From assembly GCA_022578605.1 (NCBI GenBank), contig MU394053.1, forward strand, positions 826,229 to 890,228: a DNA stretch of 64,000 nucleotides, read 5' to 3'. Numbering within the stretch: the first letter of the stretch is position 1; each line of letters begins with the position of its first letter. The position numbers were made by a program, and so were the translations under genes. The notes beneath the pieces are model-generated. The model ran no database searches. It was not told the DNA's origin and saw nothing but the letters and a program-made list of their open reading frames with translations. Below are positions 11,488 to 24,000 of this stretch, one piece after another. The DNA is from Camillea tinctor. Taxonomy: Eukaryota > Ascomycota > Sordariomycetes > Xylariales > Xylariaceae.

Positions 11488-13229
11488 TAAATTTACGTTA
11501 TTATTAATAGTAAATTTTTTAAATTATAGCTATAAAATAAATATAAGTTTTTTAAAATAATTAGCGTTAATAATATTAATTATTACGCTATTTACTAACA
11601 ATTTAAGCTAATAAATAACGTTTAAAACTTTATTACTTTATAGCTTAAAGCATATATAAACAAAAAAATAAAAAAGTATAATTGGTTTTTTTTATAAATA
11701 TATATATAAGTTAAAAAGTTGTTTACTAAGTAAAATACTGCATATAAATGCAATTTTAAAGTATTTTGCATTTATTTTTATAGCAAAATAAATAAAAATA
11801 AAATTTTAAATGCTATTAATTATTTTAAACTATTTTATTTTATTATATTTATTTATTACTTTACTTTAAATAAAGTATTTATTTTAATTATTTTAATATT
11901 TAAAGTTTAATAAAACTTAAAGCTTAAAAACTTTTTTAAAATTATAAAAAAACCTTACTATTAAACACTTTTATAATAATATAATAATATTTTTTATAAT
12001 GTTAAAAATTTTTTTATTTAATGCTTTTATTTAATATTATTTTTAATTTTTTAAAGCTTTTTAATTTTTTAAAGCTTTATTAAATATTATTTTATGTTAT
12101 TTATTAGTATAATAAGCGCTTAAACTACTAAATAAAAACTTTATACATTTTTTAAAAACTTGTTAATTTATAATAAAAGCACTTTATACTTAAATTACAT
12201 TAAGCTGCTATAATTTTACTAAATTAAAAATAAAACTACATATTACTTTTTTATAATAATTAATATTATTAAATAAATTAAAAACATTATAAATAATTAA
12301 GCCGTTTTTATAAAGTTTTTATTATAGCTATATATAAAATTTTTTAAAATAATTAAAAAAAAATAAGCATATAAAGCAAAATATAATAATATAAAAAATT
12401 AAAAAGTTAAAAGTAGCTTTTTAATAGGTTTTTTAATAAAATAACTAAAAAAAAACATTAATATTAAAACCTTTATATTATTTAAACGGTTTAAAATAAC
12501 TTTAAAAACTAATTTATAAAAGCTTTAATAAATAAAATTATAAATTATATTTTTAATTATTATAAAAGTGCAAAAAAAAGCGTATATTTACTGTTAAAAA
12601 CCCGCAAAAATGCCTTAATAAACTAGCTACTTCTTATACTATTACATATATTTAATATTTTTTTTATATTTTTTTTTATTTATAATTTATTGCTGCTAAT
12701 ATTAAAAAATGTAAATAATAAAACTTTATTAGCAAAATTAATAAAAATTTTTATATATAAATTATTAAAAAAAATAAGCTAAATAAAAAATTTATATTAA
12801 AAATTTAATAATAATAATATAACTATTTAATAAATTTATTATTTTTTAAAAACTTAATATATAATTAAATAAATTTTTTAAAAAATATTTATTTTGTTTA
12901 AGTTTTATACTAAATAATACTTAAAAAATACTGTTAAATTTTAAAAAGTTTTTAAAAGTAAAAAGTTTTAAAGCTATTTAAATATTAATAAATTATAATT
13001 TTTTTTTAATAATTAATGTTTAATATTAAAAAAAAACTTTATTTTTACTTTGCTTATAGCTAAAAACATTAATAATTTATAATATTTTTAATATATAATT
13101 ACGTTGTTATTTTTTTAATATTTTTAACTTAAACATTTTTGTTAATAAAAGTAATAAATAAAAGTAATAAATAACTTTTAATTTAAAAAAAAAGTTATAA
13201 AAAAAAAGTTATAAAAAAATAAAAAAAGT

Positions 13230-13573
13230 TAATTATTTATTTAAAAAACGCAAGTATATATTTTATATATTAATAATTAAAAAAATTAAAGTTAAAATAT
13301 ATACTTGCGTTTTTTAAGTAAATAATTAGCTTTAATTATTAAATATAACTAATTATTTACTTAAAAAGCGCAAATATATACTTTACGCGCTAATAATTAA
13401 AAAAACTAAAATTAAAATATATACTTGCGCTTTTTAAATAAGTAGTTAACTTTAAAAACTAATAAATATAGCTAATTACTTATTTAAAAAGCGCAAATAT
13501 ATACTTTATATATTAATAATTAAAAAAATTAAAGCTAAAATATATATTTGCACTTTTTAAGCAAATAATTAAT
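13230..13573. repeat. Three tandem copies of a long hairpin unit
   Basis: Units begin near 13230, 13351 and 13474 (spacing about 120-123). Each is about 100 bases and is itself an inverted repeat. Arms of about 30 bases carry GCGCAAATATATAC-like sequence paired with its complement, around a conserved loop with TAATAATTAAAAAAA. In the first unit the outer arms pair over about 32 bases with one C/T mismatch. The copies differ mainly by transitions. Role unknown. Confidence 0.85.
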
Positions 13574-15522
13574 TATATTTAATAGTTTTTAAAGTTAATT
13601 TGTTTATTTTTTATAAAATATAATATATAAAATAAATAATATATATAATAAATAAAAAAAGTTTAATATGTAAAATAGTAAATTTTATTATAATATAAAT
13701 AAGTAATTTTAATTTATTTTAAATATTATTATAATAAATAAAGTTAAAATTATAAATTATAAATTATTAATTATTTTTAATATAACTTTTTAAATATAAA
13801 CGCACTTTAAATAAAAGTACTTTTTTAGCTTTTAATTGCAACTTTATTATTATTATAAATAAATTGTAAATAAAATTATATTAATAAAATTACATTTTAT
13901 TTATAAATAAAATTTTAATTTATTTATAAATAAAATTTTAATTTATTTATAAAAAGGTTTATAACTTTTTATATAATAACACTATAACTACTATTATAAT
14001 TATTATTATTATAACCGCTAATTAAATTAAGCTATATAAACCTATATATTATTAAAAAAAATTAAAAAAGCAATAAAGCTATTTAAAAATTATTATATTA
14101 ACGTAATATTAAAAAAAAACTAAAAAAAAAAAAAAAAAAAAAATATTTTTTTTAAAAAATTAAACTTAAAATATTTTGCTATATTTTATATATAAACAAT
14201 AAAAGTAATAAGCGCTATACTTTTAAACTAAAAAAGCTAATTATTATAAAAGCTTTTAATTTAAATATATAAACTTTTTAAAAATTAAACTTTATTATAA
14301 CTTTATTTTATTATATAACGCTTTTTATAATAATTACTTTTATTTATTATTACTTTTATTTAAAGTTATAATTAATATTTACGTATTAAAATAATTTTTA
14401 AATTTTATTTTATTACTAGTTAATTTTATAAATGCAATTAGTAAAAAATAACGTAAAGTTTTTTTTGTTAATAAAGTTTTTTTACTTTTATTTTAAATGC
14501 TTGCATATATATACTTTTAATAAACTAAAAATTTTTTTAATAAAGTTAAATTTTAATAAGTAAAATAATAAATATTAAAGCTTATAAACGCTACTGTTTT
14601 TTATTATTATATAAATTTTTTAAAAATAATAAAAAAAAGCATTATTTATTATAAAAACTAAATAAAAGCTAAAAAATAAATTTATTAAAAAAATAATATT
14701 ATTTTATAATTAAAAAATAAAACTTTTTTTAATTATTAAACTTTAATATATTAAGTTAATAATAATTTTATTTATTATAATAATTAATAATATATTAAAG
14801 CAATGCTTTTTTTTTAAAACCTTTTTAATAAATAAAATATTTTTTTTAACGCTTAACTATATTTACAACTTTTATTTTATTTATTAATATTAAATTTATT
14901 TATAAAAATAAACATTTTAAATATAAACGTTAATGTTTAATATAAATATAAAAATTACTAATTTTTATTAGCTTAAAATGCTTTTATTTTTAATTATTTT
15001 TAAAACTAATTAATAGCTTTAAATTTTTTTAAAATAGTTAAAAAACTAATATATATTTAATAAACTTTTATAAAAAACTATTGCATTTTATTAAAGTATA
15101 AGTTTAAATAATACATTAATTTTTTTTTTAGTTGCTAATTAATATAAAAAAGTTAATTATAATTAATTATTAAAAAATAAACAATAATAAATTTTTAAAA
15201 CTTATAGCAATAATTTAATTGCATTAAAGCTTAATTTACTATATTTTATAAATAACTTTTTTAAAATATTATATTAAAGCTTATATTATTAAATAGTTTT
15301 AACATTATAAGTAAAAAAATCTGCAATTTTTTAATTATTTAAAAAGTTTTTTATTAGCATAATTAAAAGTCTTATTTTTTTAATAACTATAAATTAATAG
15401 CATATTATTAAAAAAAGCATTATTTATAAAAAAAAATAATAGCTAGTTTGCTATTATTATAAAAGCTATAAAATTATTATGTAACTTAATAAATAAAAAT
15501 AAGTTATTATAAAAAAAAATAA

Positions 15523-15624
15523 TGTTAAAGTATAAAAAACGCAAATATTGCGCGTGTTAAAAAAAATGTATGTATGTAAGTAAAAAAAAATTGTAGGGGG
15601 CGATAGCTCGTTTCGAAACGAGTG
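15523..15624 (-). repeat. Right terminal inverted repeat of the AT-rich element
   Basis: Reverse complement of the left TIR, with the same 16-base palindrome at 15607-15622 and a flanking TA at 15625-15626. It is intact on the left side of the gap at 15749. Confidence 0.9.
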
Positions 15625-15675
15625 TACATACACATCAGGGACCAGCCAGCCTAGCTTTTTGTTTTTTTTTCCTCT

Positions 15676-15725
<50 letters not shown>

Positions 15726-15748
15726 CGGGGGGGGGGGGGGGGGGGGCC

Positions 15749-15758
15749 NNNNNNNNNN
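15749..15758. other. Second assembly gap (N10) with duplicated flank
   Basis: Ten N preceded by an almost pure G run (about 15676-15746). The sequence after it (15759-15855) is a degraded repeat of 15581-15676, including a corrupted copy of the TIR end, and runs into 23 C (15856-15878). This is the same pattern as the gap at 1243. The degraded copy should not be counted as a second transposon end. Confidence 0.85.
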
Positions 15759-15856
15759 TTAAAAAAAAATTTTTGGGGGGGCTCGCGTTTTTCTAAACTT
15801 GTGTACAAAAAAAACTGGCCCCCCCCACCCTAGCTTTTTTTTTTTTTTTCCTCTGC

Positions 15857-18800
15857 CCCCCCCCCCCCCCCCCCCCCCTCCTCCCGTCTCAACGACCACT
15901 TACCTCTTTTTGAGATAAGTACCTAGGTACCTTTAGATAGAGGGAGTGCGGGTAGATAATGACGGTTAAGTTAAAATAAATTTAGGTAAAAGAACAACCA
16001 GGTACGTGACCTTACACAGGTAACATTGCGGAGATCCAGTATGTTCTATATGCACCTATCCAGCCTCATTAGAAATACGTCACTAGCCGTGCTTTTTTTT
16101 TTTTTTTCGTTTGGGGAAAGGGGGTGTTATGTGTTGCGTGCATGGAGATGCGGGCTGCGAAGCGGGAAGGCTGGGGAGCTAGGTAAGTATCTAGGGTAGA
16201 GAGGGGGTGGTTGTGTAGAACGCGAAGTGGCTTGTGAGAAGATAAGCCCGTTTTCTTTTTGCCGCTTCGTTTTCCTTTATGAAATATTTGAGGATTTATT
16301 TACCTTTTTTTCCCCTTTTGTTTTAGTTTTTTGTTGTTAGCTATTATATCAGCAATATTGTGTTGCTCTCTCCTCCAGGGGGTAGGTTGGATAATGTGAT
16401 GTAAGTCATTCAGTCTACTTGACATAGGTACCATTTTCCAGCTCTGTTTCTGATAGGGGAAAAAAACACATAATACAAAGCTCTCTACGAGTGGCTGTTA
16501 AAGATATGTAGGCCGCGGGAAGCCATCCGTTTACGGGTAGCTGAGGTAGTTCCCGTTGCTAGCTGGCTTCGCAGCACAGAGGATTCTCAGGGTGACCACA
16601 GCCTTGCTGATGGGCTTGGGCTTGTTTGTAAGTACGGCCCGCTGCTGCTACATGCCTTGCAGCATATCTATCGAGGTACTCGTAAGCCTGCCATTAGATC
16701 TAGACCCGACTAGTTGATGCATAGGGCTGCAATGCCGCATGCTACCTATGAAGCCTCCGGAGGAATATGGTGGGGTGGCAGCGGTGCATTTGAATGCCCC
16801 TATCAAGAAGCCTCTTATGAAGGGCAGCATCGAATAAGGCTAAATTAGATCATCATACACTCGAATCTTGCTGCAGCCAATAGGTGCTCTGTAGGCTTAA
16901 TGAACAAGGCTGTGTGATATAATAAATATACAGATGCAGCGAAAGGATATTAAACACTATATCCAATGATAGAGTAACCTTTCCGGTCACTTCACAGACC
17001 AAACCACTGCATGCATGCATCCTGCGGACGTACATGCGTAAGTGCGGTATGGCTGGCTTTGGTGCTACTACTACCTTATGTACCCATTTACGCCTTGCTT
17101 ATATGCCATGCACATTACAGCCTTATCTTTGATAGCCGCGATCATCTCTGTATCCCTAGGTAGTGAGCGCGCACCAAGAAAAAAAAGGCCCGGAGTACTA
17201 TGGATTATGACGAGGAAAGACGGGGGTTGCCTCACGATCTTTGGTGTATATCCCTCTTTCAGCCATCTAAGTTATCTATCTAACGTCCGATGATCATCTA
17301 AGATGCTATTTAAAGAAGAAAAAGGACCTACCGAGGTACTTACACTCAGTATGGGATACCATTACCTAGTATATGTAAGTACGGTATGGGTTGCTTATCA
17401 GGCCGTTCATACCGGTTCATACGTGTGTTATAGGTAAACGGGCTGCAGGTTTGATTTTGATCGGCTCTGGGTCCGGTCAGGTTGCGTCCGTCGGGTTGGC
17501 CACACATATCTTAGAGGTTACAACTAAACTTAGGCTTATTAGGATCGTAGGATATACCTAGTCACATATGTCATAACTCTCAACTTGGTGCACCCGATGT
17601 CTTTCCTCGGAATTTGGAAAAGGTTTCCCCTTACTAGCAGTTTTCCTCTCTGTCTACCTAGGTAGATATATAAGTATTTTAGTTATATTTGTATAATATT
17701 TGTGGTAGGGAGTCGGTAGTCCGAGGCCGAGCCCGGGCTTCAGTGGAGCCATGCCACAACTCCCTTCAACCAGGGGGGATGCGAGAAACGAGATGTCGAG
17801 CCGGGAAACCCAGAAATTGACTTACATATCCCGGGAGATCATCTAATTCCCTAGGATAGCCGAATTTCGTATTGGTAAGCACCAACTTTGATCATGTTAA
17901 ATTGGGGTTGACTTACTTTTTGGTGTTTACGCTCGCTCGCTTGTATAAGTCGTTTTATGGCTATCAATGTATAATAGCTGTACAACTGCATATAAGAATG
18001 TTGAATGTTGCCCACTAGACAATTAGCTTAACCTAGGCATGTTACCGTATTATTATTTACTTTCAAAGACAAGTACCACAATCCGACTAGGTACTCGACT
18101 CTCATATCTCACGAGTTGAGATGTCCTAGGTAATTGTCCACGAGACCTAACCCCTTAATCGCTTGCAAATTCAATGCATGCCTTGTGATATGACACGTAA
18201 TGATAATAGAAGGTTCGGACGAAGACCGAATCTAGATTTTAATATTCCGGTGCCGTCGATTGTCAAAATATGTCTACATTGGGCAGTGTATTCCGGGGTG
18301 TTTCTATTTGTCTGAGCCTACATATTTCTCGTCAGATATTCGATATGCGCCTCATCTCATTTCTTTCTTAGTATCACTCTCTTTGTCTCTGCATGCACAT
18401 AGCCTACATAGCTGGTAGTAGTAGGTCTCTAGGCATAGCCCGATGCCTTAACAAGCCTTAGCCTAGCCGCGTAGCATTGCCCGTCAAGCATGTGACACCT
18501 TACCCATTTAAGGTAATATGTAGCATGTCCCGGGGAAATAAAACAGAGAGCGACTAATAGACATGGACCAATCAGCGAAACGCTACTCTGCAACACCTGC
18601 ATATAGGTGGTTATATCAGCATACCTAACTACCTATCAATGTACCTAAATCAACTCCTTCGACCCCAACAGTACCTAGGTGTCTCCTGCGGGTATAGTAG
18701 GATCACAAAGGGTCGGGGACTTGGCAAATAGCAAAGATAGTAAAGAAAAAGAGATACAACTAATTTATTCGAGGCGCATGCACGCAATCAGTGCACACGA

Positions 18801-21091
18801 TATGTGTTCTCGTATCTCGTTAAGATTTCAAATGTCCAATGTCAAATGAACGAGGTCGGGCGGCCTCTCTAGAGTTGTGTTTATTTGATTTAACTTACTC
18901 CGTAGACCAGAGGTAGCTTCAATTGATACGATATGCTAATACGGAGCGGAACTACACTAGACTTTGTACCCGAGTAATGACCTATGTAATAGGTGAATAA
19001 CCTCCAAGTTAGCTATGTAAAAATAATAGATTTGGGGACTGCATGCTGGAGATAAGCCCCACGTTAGCACTTAAAAGTTCAAGACTTGGACATGGGGGAT
19101 ACCCCTGACAGTGGACCAGGGAAGTTAACAGACGAGACAGTCCAGGTTTACCTAATTCAGTCTTCCGGGCCAACCATACCCTGAGACAACCTTACCCCTG
19201 GGAGTGGGAGACGCCGTTGTGTAGTAGTACCTACTTGTTGTAGTGGGTGGTGGTGGTGTTAAAGGGACCTACGCCCTAAAATAAGAAAAAAGAAAAAGGC
19301 TCTCAGCCAATTCAAATCTACAATTTATGTACCTACAACACAATACACAACTGAAAAGATACAAAGGGGGAGGGGGTTCAGTTCAAGAAAGAGGGGGACC
19401 CTTGCAGCGCTTCTCGTTTCCACCCAGCCGCTCGGTCTACCATCTCATTGCCTAACCCGCTAAGGCTATCTTTCTGTAGTGTAAGAAGTTCGGTTTCTTT
19501 AACATCCTCGCAAACGATGCGGCCATTTTTGAAAATAAAGCACAGAGACGCCCACTTTCAGTTTTGTTCTGTTTTTTTCCCTCTTCCGTTTTTTTCCTAT
19601 TGTCCTGAAACCTGGTGATCTAACCAATCTTGCGACCAGCGCGGAGGGTGTATATATATTAAGAAGCATCGTGTTTAGAGAAGGAAGTGAGTTGGAAGGA
19701 GGTAAAAAGAAAAAGAAAAAAAAGAGAAGAACCGGGATTTTTAATTTGCCCTATCAGCTTTTTTCCTCTTCTTTAGGCCTTTGCTTATTTTATTTTTAAA
19801 CCCCTCCGTGTTTTTCTTGGCGTTTTGGAGAGAGAAGAGAAGGGGGAAAGAGGGGACCTGCTAGTTGTAGAGTGGAAAGGATTAACTAAGAGGGAAAGCA
19901 AGGAAAAAGAGAAAGAGCAGAGGAGAAGGGGGAAAGATAAGGATTATAACAATTACAACAACAAAAAAAAGGAAAAGAATCATTTCCTCAACCTTAGAAT
20001 TTAAGGTGATGGGAATTGGTTTGTTTTTATCACCAACGGAACCGACTTTTTCAACAACGGGAATTATCTATACATATAACATTGGGAAGACCTAGACATC
20101 AGGTGGTAGGCATTGCATTGGTTTTGCAGGGCAAAAGGTACAAGGTAAGACAAAACAGAGAGGAACTGGAACTTCTCAAACCCACATCCACACCTCATAC
20201 CATTATCCGCATCCACATCTACACCCACACCCACACCCACGCACATACACACATACACACACATATACAAGGGCGGCAGGCTGCTTATAGGGCCGGGACA
20301 AAGTAACATAACATGGTGGATAAGTTTCTTAGTTGAGCTGTCTCACTTGCCGTTGCTCGACGACGATCCCAGTAAAACTAACAAGAAGTTCGCCATTAAT
20401 TGTCGACAGCCAAACTCCACACATATCACACACACACCATACGCATACACTACCATACAATACACCAAGGACAGGAAGAACAGAAAAAAAGAAAAAAAGG
20501 AAAAAAAAACCCCCAGGCCAGGGACAAGTAGGGACTAGGGGACACCAGGGAACGACACCAGGGACACACAAGAAGCACAAGCAACACACCACCATAAACG
20601 AACGCATGTGCCCAATCCCCAGTCCCCAATAACTCTCCTGACAATCTATTTTTTTTTTACTTTTATTTTTTTTTTGCTTGTCTATTTCCATTTCCATTCA
20701 TTCATTCATTCCCTTTTTCTGCCCCCCCTTCTCCCCTCCCTACCTTTTACACCTATCGAATAAACACACATACCACATACCACATACCACACACACCTAC
20801 ACTTACACCTACACCTACACCACCTACACCTTACTATACTAAACCAACATCACCGCCTTTCCCACCGCTTCCTCCCCCCCCTCCCCGCCAACTTCACCGA
20901 TGGCAATTCAACAATAGATCTTCCCTCCCCCCGGATAACAAGAGATCGCGAGGCCGCTCCGTGCGGCTAATTACCCAAACAATCCATTCTTTAGCTGATC
21001 TTGGTTGTGTGTCTTAGCACACACACGACGCACGAAATACACACATGCACCTTGTTGCGCCCCGCCAGACGACAAACCTAAGCCGAGAAAC
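15857..21091. other. Long intergenic region and leader of the 1203-residue protein gene
   Basis: No gene recognised. The left part carries many short direct motifs of the CCTAGGTA type. From about 19300 the sequence turns into purine- or pyrimidine-rich and CA-rich stretches, including a (CA)n-like run at about 20210-20265 and short ACACC/TACACC repeats near 20770-20830. The C/T-rich block at 20640-20960 is probably promoter and 5' untranslated sequence of the gene at 21092. A 5' untranslated intron cannot be excluded. Confidence 0.5.
20210..20265. repeat. CA-rich simple repeat
   Basis: Runs of ACACCC and ACACAT in the presumed upstream region of the 1203-residue protein gene. Confidence 0.8.
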
Positions 21092-24000
21092 ATGGAGAAT
21101 GAACCCCCCATCGAAAGTGGTCGCCGGCGCGACCGCCTCATGGGCAAGCTGTTTGGGCAGAGTGCCATATCGCGGGACAGGAAAATGACCAACGAAGAGA
21201 GTGCCAACGAGATCTCCGACTTTCTCGGTACCTCCGACCGTCTACTCATCTCCCACCCACCGCCGAAGCCTCCTCCATTCCAGAATGCCGGGCCCCCCTC
21301 TCTGGCCCTCGACACCTCCAAGGCGAGCCGCTACCCGAAGGCCTCAGACGTCGATGGTGCCACCCGCACCCACTCCCACAGCCCGCCCCGTCCACGGAAG
21401 AAGGGACGGGCTGTCCACTTTGCCGACACCTACCCCGAGATCATTGGTGAGGGTGGAGACGAGTGTGAGGTCGCCGTAGCAGAGATTGGCAAGCGCAAGA
21501 GGTCCAAATCCGTGCCCGCTCCCATCCCACGCACCAAGGAGGGGCACGAGTATGCAAGACAGATGGGCGCATACCAAGAGACGCGGAAGGGCGACGATGG
21601 CTTTGTGCCTGGCCCTATCCGGAGATCGCAGACCGATCTCGCCTCCATGGCTGCAGATGGACAGGCCCCCGTTCGCACGCCTCCCGAAGCCCCCAAGCCC
21701 CGTGCCATTCCTGCTGGCGAGACGACCCGCTCCCGATTCCTGGATATAAATCCTAACAAAGACGAGAACCGTCGTTCTTTCATCGAGATTCAGCAGCAGG
21801 AGCAGCGGCTAGCCGAGGGTAGAGTGCTTGCCGAGGCCGTCCGGTCTGCCAGCTTCGGTTCTCGCAAAGACTGGGAAGAGCCTAGCTCTTCCCCCGAATC
21901 GATTCGGGGGACGCCCCCTCGTCAGAGGGAACTGACCCGGGCAGAGGAGTCTACGCCAGCGTCTACCCTGGCAAGAGCCCAATCTAGCCGATCGCCGCCC
22001 TCGTCGTTAGAACAGTCGGTTGCGTCGTTGCTGCGAACCGAGTCTACGAGGTCCCCCATGGGTGCCAGATCCCCCCTGTCGACCTCGTCTACGCAGTCCA
22101 CCACGGTCATGAACCCCTTGACTAGATCACCCTTACCGCCTTCTCGGGATGAATCACCAAAGCGAACGCCATTGGCTAGATCGCCTCTTCCACCGATTCC
22201 AACCCAAGACCTAATGACGGAGTTCAATTCCGACCAGTCCAAGTCGCAGGCTCCCATGTCGCCTAGCGAGTTACGTCTTCTTACGAATTTTAATGATGGA
22301 AGCCCCTCGTCTACGTACTCGGGCCGCTCCAATTCCGATCTTCTTAATAAACAGACTCCGGTTACCCAGACCACTGGAAATCGCGATTTTTTCACGTCTT
22401 CTTCGTCTTCGCCCGATAAAACGACTCGCAATCTGCACGAAGCCGTAGCTGCCACGCCCGAAGACGACTCCCTAGAGATATTCAACCTCCGCACGAAACA
22501 CTTGTATGAACTATTCCGGCTCTACGCTGAACAGCTCAAGCCTCTGGATACCTCCCGACCTGAGGATCTATGCCGAGCGGCACTTTGGTGGTTCCTGAAA
22601 GGCCGAAAGGGCTTGGAGCTAGCCATCAGGAACCGGCCAGCCAACCTTGAAGATACACAACATCTGATAGCCCGTTATCAAGCTTACACCGACCTGGCCA
22701 AGAGTTGGTGGCTGACTGAACAAGCTCTCCCCAACATCGCCGAGGGAAAGTTTAGTCCGGTAGATGGAGAGCTAGGTGAGGTCAGACAGACGCTAACATC
22801 CAACCTAAGGAAGCTATCTGGGTCCATGAAGCGGAATGGCTTTCTGCCGCCCGAGGAGCCGTTTCTTCCCCAGACTATGGATAAATCTATCTGGATCGAG
22901 TACCCAGCCCTGAGTCAGGACATCATTGCCCTCCTGAACGGTGTGTGGGGGTCGTCTTTAGCTGCCGTGAAACAACCAACCCGCACCATGGGAGCCCTCG
23001 AGGCTCTCCCTATCGGCGACACTGCCAAGAATTTCAACTATTCTCGTATAACTGCCATCGTTTGCCTTACAGAGCAGGGCGAGGACTCGACGCGGCTCTA
23101 CTTTCCCTGCGTCTTGTCGGTTGTTCGCCCACAGACAGATCCGAACCTCAACTTTGTTATAGCCAGCCAGAATGGATCCATCTCGCTACGGATCCAGACG
23201 GACAAGAACGCTGGAGCGTCATGGAAAGACGTCAAGTGGAGGCCGGAATCCTCTTCAATAGAGGTCAAGATGCCTAGGGGCTTTCAGCTCGAGGTTGAGT
23301 GTTCGCAACAAGACTACCGGATGCTGTGGAGCATCTATGACTTCGCGAACAAGATTCAGGGTTATTTGTATCCCCGGAAGGATGAGGTTGTTACTCATAG
23401 TATCACTCTCAGGGGGTTCCATTATTTTGATTCGAATCCGCAAGGGAGAAATTTCCCTAAAGATGCTGTCGGTCAATGCCAGTTAGGCCTGTTCGAGAAG
23501 CTTCTAAAGGAGAGCAGCCCGACCGGTCCCAGAACTTTCCACCGTGGATTCCGACTTGCTGTTGTCACCGGCCCGAAAATACGGACGCTTAGCGGTATCT
23601 CTCATGTTTTTGCTCCTCAGTTGCCTGTCCAGTTCGCCCTTTTGCGGGGTGACCAGCGATCTCCTCTCCTTCAGTTGGATTTTAACGATGGGAAAGAAAA
23701 GGGCCGTATGGTATTGTCATTCAACGACGACAAGGAGCGCGAGAAGATGTTAAGGTTGATTAGTGGTACCTACATCCGCTATGACGAGGAAGTCATCGCT
23801 GAAGTCCCGCTGGAGGGCATGAACATCACGGAGGGATTTACGGACTCAAAGAACGGGCTTGCGGCGATACAGAAGCTGCCCTGGCAACGTGCTCGTGTTA
23901 TAAACGAGAAGAGCCTGGAGGCTCCGCCGACAGTACTAGCAGAGAAGCTTAGAGTCGAAGTTGACTCGATGGATAAGAGTGGTGTGGGTGTTGTCAGCAC

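Larger units (their letters stand above)
10502..15624. mobile_element. 5.1 kb AT-rich TIR element, heavily mutated, TA target site
   Basis: The left end (10502-10602) and right end (about 15523-15624) are inverted copies, both starting CACTCGTTTCGAAACGAGCT. TA flanks each end (10500-10501 and 15625-15626), as expected for Tc1/mariner/pogo (Fot1-like) insertion. The interior is almost only A and T, and no frame has a start-codon ORF of 60 codons. TAA stops are everywhere, so no transposase is recognisable and the superfamily rests on the TA and TIRs alone. At 5.1 kb it is longer than typical Fot1 elements (about 2 kb), so nested insertions or satellite growth are possible. The interior is nearly free of TpC and GpA. 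A triple hairpin array sits near the middle. The right end lies about 50 bases from the second assembly gap, but the right TIR itself is intact. Confidence 0.85.

Noticed and set aside
10602..15523. Mitochondrial DNA insertion or centromere as explanation of the AT-rich block
   Set aside because: TIRs and a TA duplication define its ends exactly, and no mitochondrial gene is recognisable. Short length also argues against a centromere.
15759..15855. Second transposon end to the right of the gap
   Set aside because: It is a degraded duplicate of the sequence on the other side of the gap, continuing with the same flanking non-TIR sequence.
21922..22494. 190-codon minus-strand frame
   Set aside because: Shadow of the Ser/Pro-rich part of the 1203-residue protein gene.
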